A stretch of 64,000 nt of DNA, from NCBI GenBank assembly GCA_958298945.1, contig OY282605.1, forward strand, positions 5,045,811-5,109,810, given 5' to 3'. The stretch is from Atherix ibis. Taxonomy: Eukaryota; Arthropoda; Insecta; Diptera; Athericidae. Positions 58,605-64,000 of the stretch are shown piece after piece. A program made the position numbers and the translations under genes. The notes beneath the pieces are model-generated. The model was not told where the DNA came from. It worked only from the letters and a program-made list of their open reading frames with translations, and did no database searches. Each line of letters opens with the position of its first letter. The first letter of the stretch is position 1.

Positions 58605-59820
58605 GGCTGTAGTAAAAAGTAGTCCCTTATTTTGCCAATAGATAGCTTTAGGAGTCTGTATCTCCCGTTTTAGAAGTGCGTTCGGGTTGCACTAGATGGC
58701 GTTAAAAAGATAAGATTTCATACTAAAAAAGCTTCTCATACAGTTTTGTGATTACTTGACTCAGTATTTTTTTAGCACGCGTCAAAGATGGACACCAACA
58801 AAGAGAAAATACGCCATATTTTACATTTTTTCTTCGATAAAAGCGAAAACGCAAGCCAGGCAGCTGAAAATGTGAATAGTGTTTATGGTCCTAATACTGT
58901 AACAGTCAATAAGGTGCAATTTTGGTTTCGTCGATTCCGTTCCGGTAATTTTGATGTCAAAGATGCATCACGCTCTGGAAGGCCAATTGTCGAAAATGTC
59001 GATAAAATAATGGAAATCGTCGAGTCCGACTGTCACGTAAGCACTGTTTCGATTGCCCAGGAGCTAAAAATTGCACAAAAAACCGTTTGGAACCACTTAA
59101 ATGAGGCTGCATACAAAAAGAAGCTCGATGTATGGGTGCCACACGAGTTATCGCAAAAAAACCTCATGGACCGAATTTCCATCTGCGAATCGCTGCTGAA
59201 TCGCAACAATATCGATCCATTTTTGAAGCGGATGGTTACTGGTGATGAAAAGTGGGTCACTTACGACAACGTCAAGCGACAACGGTCGTGGTCAAATCGC
59301 GGTCACTCGGCGCAAACGGTGGTCAAGCCAGGATTGACAGCCAACTATGAGCTGGTCCCCTACGGCCGAACTCTTAATTCGGACCTATACTGTCAACAAT
59401 TGGACCGTCTGAAAGAAGCAATCGATCAGAAGCGGCCAGCTTTGGCCAATAGGAGAGGAATTGTGTTCCATCAGGACAACTCCAGGCCGCATACATCGAT
59501 AGTGACTCGCCAGAAGTTCCGGGACCTTGGTTGGGATGTTCTTATGCATCCACCTTATAGTCCGGACCTGGCACCTATGACGAATGATTTTGCAGGTGAA
59601 AAATTCGCCTCAAGAGAAGATTGTGAAAATCGACTGTCCCAGTTTTTTTGCCAATAGGGACGAGGGTTTCTATGAGAGAGGCATTATGAAATTACCTCCA
59701 AAATGGCAACAAGTTATCGAACAAAACGGTGCATATTTGACATAAATCGTATCATTCTATCTATGCTAAATAAAACCTTCAATTTAATAAAAAAATAATG
59801 GATTTCCTTTTACGACAATT
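58605..59820 (+). mobile_element. Mariner of the Hsmar1/cecropia type, single copy
   Basis: Imperfect terminal repeats are TGTAGTAAAAAGTAGTCCC at 58608 and the complement of TGTCGTAAAAGGAAATCC ending at 59817. A TA follows at 59821. The leader is about 180 bp and the transposase is on the plus strand. No other copy of this lineage is seen in the window. Confidence 0.9.
58788..59745 (+). pseudogene. Hsmar1-type mariner transposase with in-frame deletions
   Basis: The true ATG is at 58788 (GTCAAAGATGG). The frame is open for 289 codons: helix-turn-helix (KIRHILHFFFDKSENASQAA, FRRFRSGNFDVKDASRSGRP), second helix-turn-helix (HVSTVSIAQELKIAQKTVWNHL), WVPHELSQKN, MVTGDEKWVTYDNVKRQRSW (Asp 1). An in-frame loss of the WWDWKG block joins KPGLTAN to YELVPYGRT. 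VFHQDNSRPHTS (Asp 2) is present. A second in-frame loss directly after YSPDLAP removes the SDYHLF block and with it Asp 3. One extra T in the T7 run at 59643-59649 shifts the frame to a stop (59655-59657), while the true C-terminus (DEGFYERGIMKLPPKWQQ) continues in the next frame to TAA at 59743-59745. Confidence 0.93.
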
Positions 59821-61798
59821 TATATATCCCCAAGGATGATAAGTAATTTCCATACAGATTTTGTCATGTCCAGGACTGAACAATTTCAAAGAAAAAATTA
59901 TAATCGAAATAATTAAAAAAATTAAATTAGTTTTTCTTTCAAAAAAAAAAAACAATAAAAAAACCTAAAAAAAATGAATTTTAATTTCCGGTAAAAATAT
60001 AGTAAAAATTATGAATTTTTTTAGGATAAAACAACCCCCCTTTCCCCACCTATGTTTTTTCCAACAAGTCACATTTATTTCGACTAATACTCTTATTTGT
60101 ATTTGCAAAGCACGATGTTAAATATTTTTATTATTTATTAAAATTTTAAAATTTAATATTACAGAAACTAAATTGTCATTATATGATTTTCTAAATATTA
60201 TTAATAAAATAATGTCACTTTACAATTTAATAATATTTAAAGTGGAAAAATTGAATTTTTTATTCCGTTGAAAAATTTCTAGTATACAATTCCAAAGAAA
60301 TAATTTCTGCAATCTTATGGAAGATTTATTTTCATGTTAAAAATTGTCCCCAGCTTATCTTCCTGACATAAAACTGAATATGGAATGGGATTTTCTCAAA
60401 CGCTATACACAAAGACCATACACACATATTCATAGAAATAAATTCATCTACAATGGGTATCCTAGCGAACCGTCATTTACGTACTTCAGTAGCTTAGAGA
60501 CTATAGGGTCGTCTGGAAGCTATTGTATACCTTTTCAATTCATATTGTAGAAAAATGGGATTCAGGTCAGATGAGTGAAGTTGTTTGCCGAGGAGATATT
60601 ATCCATGGGCTGGTCACATCTACAAGTAACAAACGATGGCTGTTGCTCTCTGGGTCATTATTTTCAGCTTTAAGCTTTAGCGCTATTGTTACCAAGTATA
60701 TAATAAGTTAGGTAGTCTATTCGTTCCACATGCAATAGATACTTAGACGAGTCGATGATTTCGGCTGCTAGGTAAATCTTTAGGTCGATAGGTTGGTAGG
60801 TTTTAAGGTTGGATCGTACTTAGTGGACAATTACACAACGTCGACCAACTATATTAGATCTTGACTATACATTTACGATTATTTACTAATGGGATTTTTA
60901 AAGGATTTTCTTGAAATTATGATTTCAAAGCTATTACTATGGATATTGTCCGCTAGGTACACATCCATTCATACTATTTTAACTACAATTTGACCATTTA
61001 TGCTCTAATATTCATCAGATATACAACTTTTCTACTATAACTTTGATAACATAATAGAATTTTTACTTCATTTCAAAGTAATTGAGTGCACCAAACTGTC
61101 CTTTTGTATACATTAATCTAGCTCCTATCGTATTATGAGTATGCCCATCCGAATGTTCATAATAATTTGCTAAAAATACCGAATACAAGAGTATTCACTA
61201 TTATTAAACCAAAAAATTATTAGACATTGTTTGGCTATAGTATTAAAAAAAAACATCAAAATCTGGTCTTGGTAAGAGAACAGAAAAAATTGTTAAGAAA
61301 GTTCCATATAATTTTAAGTTTCATTTTTTAAGTCAATATGCGCAATTTAATTGGATTCATTAAACTATGACGGAAATATTTAAACTATTTAATAGAAAAG
61401 TACTTTTAAAGTATATTTATAAGGTTTATTTAATAACTTTATACAAATTACTTTTTCTTAATCATTTTTCCCCCAACCTACTTTTAGCTATAAAAAAGTT
61501 TCGGTTACAATTAATCTTGTAAGTGGATGCAATTAAATGTGAGATTTTTTAAATAAATTTATTTATTTTTTGGAAAATTAATCCTTTAATAATTTTCATC
61601 CTATTTATTATATATTCTAAAATTCTATCTCTCAGATTGATATTTATAGATACTTGAAATTATTGAATATTCTAATATCTATCATATGTCCGCCGGTATC
61701 CCTCAGGGACATATTCAAGATCTAGTTCCGTAAAATATTTATACCCACGATACTCCTTGTCACAGTGATAACATAACTGATGATAGAGCTATTCTTAA
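59821..61798. other. AT-rich stretch without a recognisable gene
   Basis: Positions 60344-60711 contain two overlapping plus-strand frames (one from about 60344 to 60550, the next to 60711) with coding-like composition and an AG/GT at plausible places, but no known domain. Otherwise nothing is visible. Confidence 0.5.
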
Positions 61799-62658
61799 GT
61801 AAACTCTGCGTATATTATAGAGAGAAAGTGGTCGAGCTCTACTGAGAAAGAAACTTCTCTACCAAACCCGTTTACACTGCCCGTGTCTCTACCATAACAT
61901 TTATCTACTTTCAATGCTTGTAGAGAAATTTCTGGTAGATCTCTACCAAATGACCTACCAGAAATTTCTGGTAGGTCATTTTCACTGACTGCTCACTAGA
62001 ATAGATATCCTGTAAAATGCACACAATAACATTTTTCTTGACATTTCGTTCCGATGCGTCGATATTTAAAATAAAAATGAGTGTTCGACTAAAGCAGACG
62101 GCGGCAGCTTCTAACGAGTTATATACACCTCATCCGATCCTGTGCCGTTTTTTTCTTGGTTTTTAAATTTTTTCACTTCAACATTGCATTAGCATCTGAG
62201 GCTATGTAGTTTTGCGGAAACATCTTTCACGTTTATTTCGAATTTCGATTTGTATTTTTATAAGAAATTTAATGCAAGATTGTATGTATTGGCGGAAATA
62301 AATAATCAGCATGAAAATAATAATAAATATTATTTTTACGGATTATTATATAGTGAATTCTAAAAATTTAAATTTGATTTAAATAATCCAATCAATTGCA
62401 AAATCTCCTCTTTCCTCTATACACAGTTACTAGTTGCGCGAATTCTTTTTGCCATTTTCACCATCAAACATTAAAATCGACGAAAACAAACTAAATTGAA
62501 TGAAAATTTCAATTCGACTACAGCGCAAACAACAAAATTGAAATTAAAATGTAAAGCGGTTTATTGAAAGGCGTTTATAGTGTAGAAAAATCGCGCGTAA
62601 AAACGCTCGCGTAGGTTCGCTGTAGAGCTGCACACTTTCGCTCTACATAGAGTTTATA
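61799..62658. mobile_element. MITE-like element with about 40-bp inverted ends
   Basis: The left end TAAACTCT...TAGAGAGAAAGTGGTCGAGCTCTAC (61799-61842) and the complement of the right end, TAAACTCT...TAGAGCGAAAGTGTGCAGCTCTAC (62622-62658), match with few differences. The 860-bp interior has no transposase. It includes a 34-bp perfect palindrome at 61948-61981 inside a zone rich in GGTAGA/TCTACC motifs. I infer a non-autonomous DNA element of unknown family. Confidence 0.65.
61948..61981. repeat. 34-bp perfect palindrome
   Basis: AAATGACCTACCAGAAA followed immediately by its reverse complement. A partial copy (AGAAATTTCTGGTAG) precedes it at about 61924, so several alternative hairpins are possible. 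Confidence 0.95.
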
Positions 62659-62810
62659 CTTCTCTAACGAGATTTTTCTCTAACTTTACTACTTTTTTTA
62701 ATAGTATGCATGAAGAACTATACATTATAAGGAGCTTTCCACTACCATCACTCCTTAAGCTTAGATTAATTCTACGAACAGTTCATCGATATATTACACT
62801 AATCGTGTAA

Positions 62811-63440
62811 GTGCACGATTTTTGCGCGTATACGCGCAAATCTTCCTCATTGCAAAAATGTAGAATAAGAAACTTTGCGTTCTTATACATGATTTATATT
62901 ATATATGACGGCGTTCATGATGGTCATCATTTGGGTATTAATTATTTTGACATTTGACAGTTTCAATATTTACTGTTCGCCTGCATGTTCACTGAAACGT
63001 ATTTATTTTATTTGTGATAGATTTAATTAAATTTATTACTTTAATATTTATTATTAGTGCTAGTAGAACATAAATTTATTAATTCTGTAATTAATATTGA
63101 AATGTTAAAATAAAATATAAAATGTTTACAAAAATAAAAGAATGAATTATAATAATCAATAATAAATAAATGAATGTGAAAACGTAACTCATAATAACAA
63201 AGCAAATAAAATAAGAACTGAAGTGACCAGCTAAAGTATTCGCCAATAAAATTGCACAAACCATTGCCATGTTGAAATTCCTGTTTACTAAATCGCGTTT
63301 ATATAAACGATTACACTATGATTAGTATGATCGTCAAATACACAAACTTTGTTCGCAGCGAACCTGTACAATCTTATTCACGCGCAATATGCGTAAGTGT
63401 GCGCACATATATTGCACTGTTGGACGCGCAAAAATCGTGT
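62811..63440. mobile_element. Second MITE-like element
   Basis: CACGATTTTTGCGCGT at 62814-62829 recurs in inverted orientation at 63424-63439 (16 of 16). A 20-bp perfect palindrome (TTTGCGCGTATACGCGCAAA, 62821-62840) overlaps the left end. GCGC-rich inverted motifs also lie inside the right end (63340-63420). The interior is AT-rich and non-coding, so this is a non-autonomous element or decayed inverted repeat of unknown family. Confidence 0.55.
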
Positions 63441-63460
63441 GATAGGCGCATGGCGTAATC

Positions 63461-64000
63461 TAAGCTGATTAAGAAGGGGAAAAGTGTGAGTAAATTACCA
63501 AAATTGTGCTCATGTTATTTTAGCACTTTACCGAGAACAAGTTCCTGATGTAACCCTTAATAGTAATAATATTCAATAAAAAACGAGTGTGCATTACCCT
63601 GAGAACTTACAATAGATAAACGGTTACCCTAGAGGTGAATTTAATGAACGATACAAGATTTATAGTTCACGAACGCCGATAAAGTTTAAATTATGATAGA
63701 GAACACTGACAAATTTTCGAAGGATTCGATGGGAATTGAAATGCTTGCTCGAACTCCAAAGTTCGAGTCCATGTATCTATTCCGGTTTCAGCACCTTATT
63801 GTATAGAGAAAATATCCTTTTTATTGCCAGTTTTGATCTCTTGTCTTAAAGTCATATTAGTTCTCTGTTAAATGGGGGAGAGTTCTAGGTTAACCATTCG
63901 ATCTGCATGGAATATCACTGCCATTAGGGCTTATATTAGAACTTTATTCTCGACAAATCGTAAAAGTGTCGTGAACACATATTTGCTCATTCATTCCAAC
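63461..64000. other. Stretch without a recognisable gene
   Basis: No motif or open frame. A hairpin-like GAACT-CCAA-AGTTC near 63755 is part of no complete tRNA. Confidence 0.55.

Noticed and set aside
63735..63780. tRNA-like GTTCGAGTCC with a hairpin
   Set aside because: It has a T-arm-like word, but no acceptor stem, D-arm or anticodon arm at the right distances.

Overview
The window looks like AT-rich nuclear DNA from an arthropod. The evidence is an overall AT-rich composition, an R1-type LINE (a clade known mainly from arthropods), and a large collection of mariner-type DNA transposons with TA target sites. I cannot name the species. A copepod or insect is plausible, but nothing in the sequence decides it. 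I see no rRNA, tRNA, CRISPR, operon or bacterial signal, and no complete host gene.

The recognisable content is a graveyard of Tc1/mariner elements, about twenty pieces that cover roughly a quarter of the window by my coordinates. I sort them into groups by protein and terminal repeat. Group A (irritans-like) lies at 1621-2904, 17880-19093, 32964-34231 and 50487-51748. Group B has ends starting CGAGGTCTGTTCAAAAAG, lies at 4352, 15207, 16317, 22351, 28319 and 45945, and lacks the N-terminal DNA-binding region wherever its 5' end survives. Group C (Mos1/mauritiana-like, ends CCAGGTGTATAAG) lies at 23234-24427, 36893-37860 and 53581-54825. Group D (cecropia-like) lies at 5823, 6703-7731 and 32767-34449. 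There are single copies of two further mariners (13527-14390 and 58605-59820) and two very old relics of another Tc/mariner branch (about 11600-12035 and 45690-45893). Every transposase is broken. The closest to intact are the 17.9 kb copy (open reading frame and DD34D triad kept, but start codon and one end lost) and the 1.6 kb copy (perfect ends, two small frameshifts).

Nested insertions give a relative history: a group C mariner inside group B at 22.3-24.5 kb, a group A mariner inside group D at 32.8-34.4 kb, and a 5'-truncated R1-type LINE inside group B at 28.3-30.5 kb. Other repeats are a diverged 165-bp duplication at the left edge, a 183-bp satellite (39.5-41.1 kb) with an inverted patch at 42.7 kb, a 644-bp heptamer array at 49.1 kb that abuts a GC-rich hairpin, a 76/15/76 perfect palindrome at 16.2 kb, and two MITE-like inverted-repeat elements at the right end (61.8-62.7 and 62.8-63.4 kb).

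The most unusual structure is the group B derivative at 15.2 and 45.9 kb. Its 3' end has been replaced by an inverted copy of its own 5' end, giving ends of about 190-200 bp, and both copies share about 170 bp of flank beyond the element.

The remaining stretches are AT-rich, non-coding-looking DNA, probably intergenic or intronic. A few short open frames with splice-like borders (55.8-56.5 kb minus strand, 38.7-39.0 kb, 12.5-12.8 kb) could be host exons, with low confidence.
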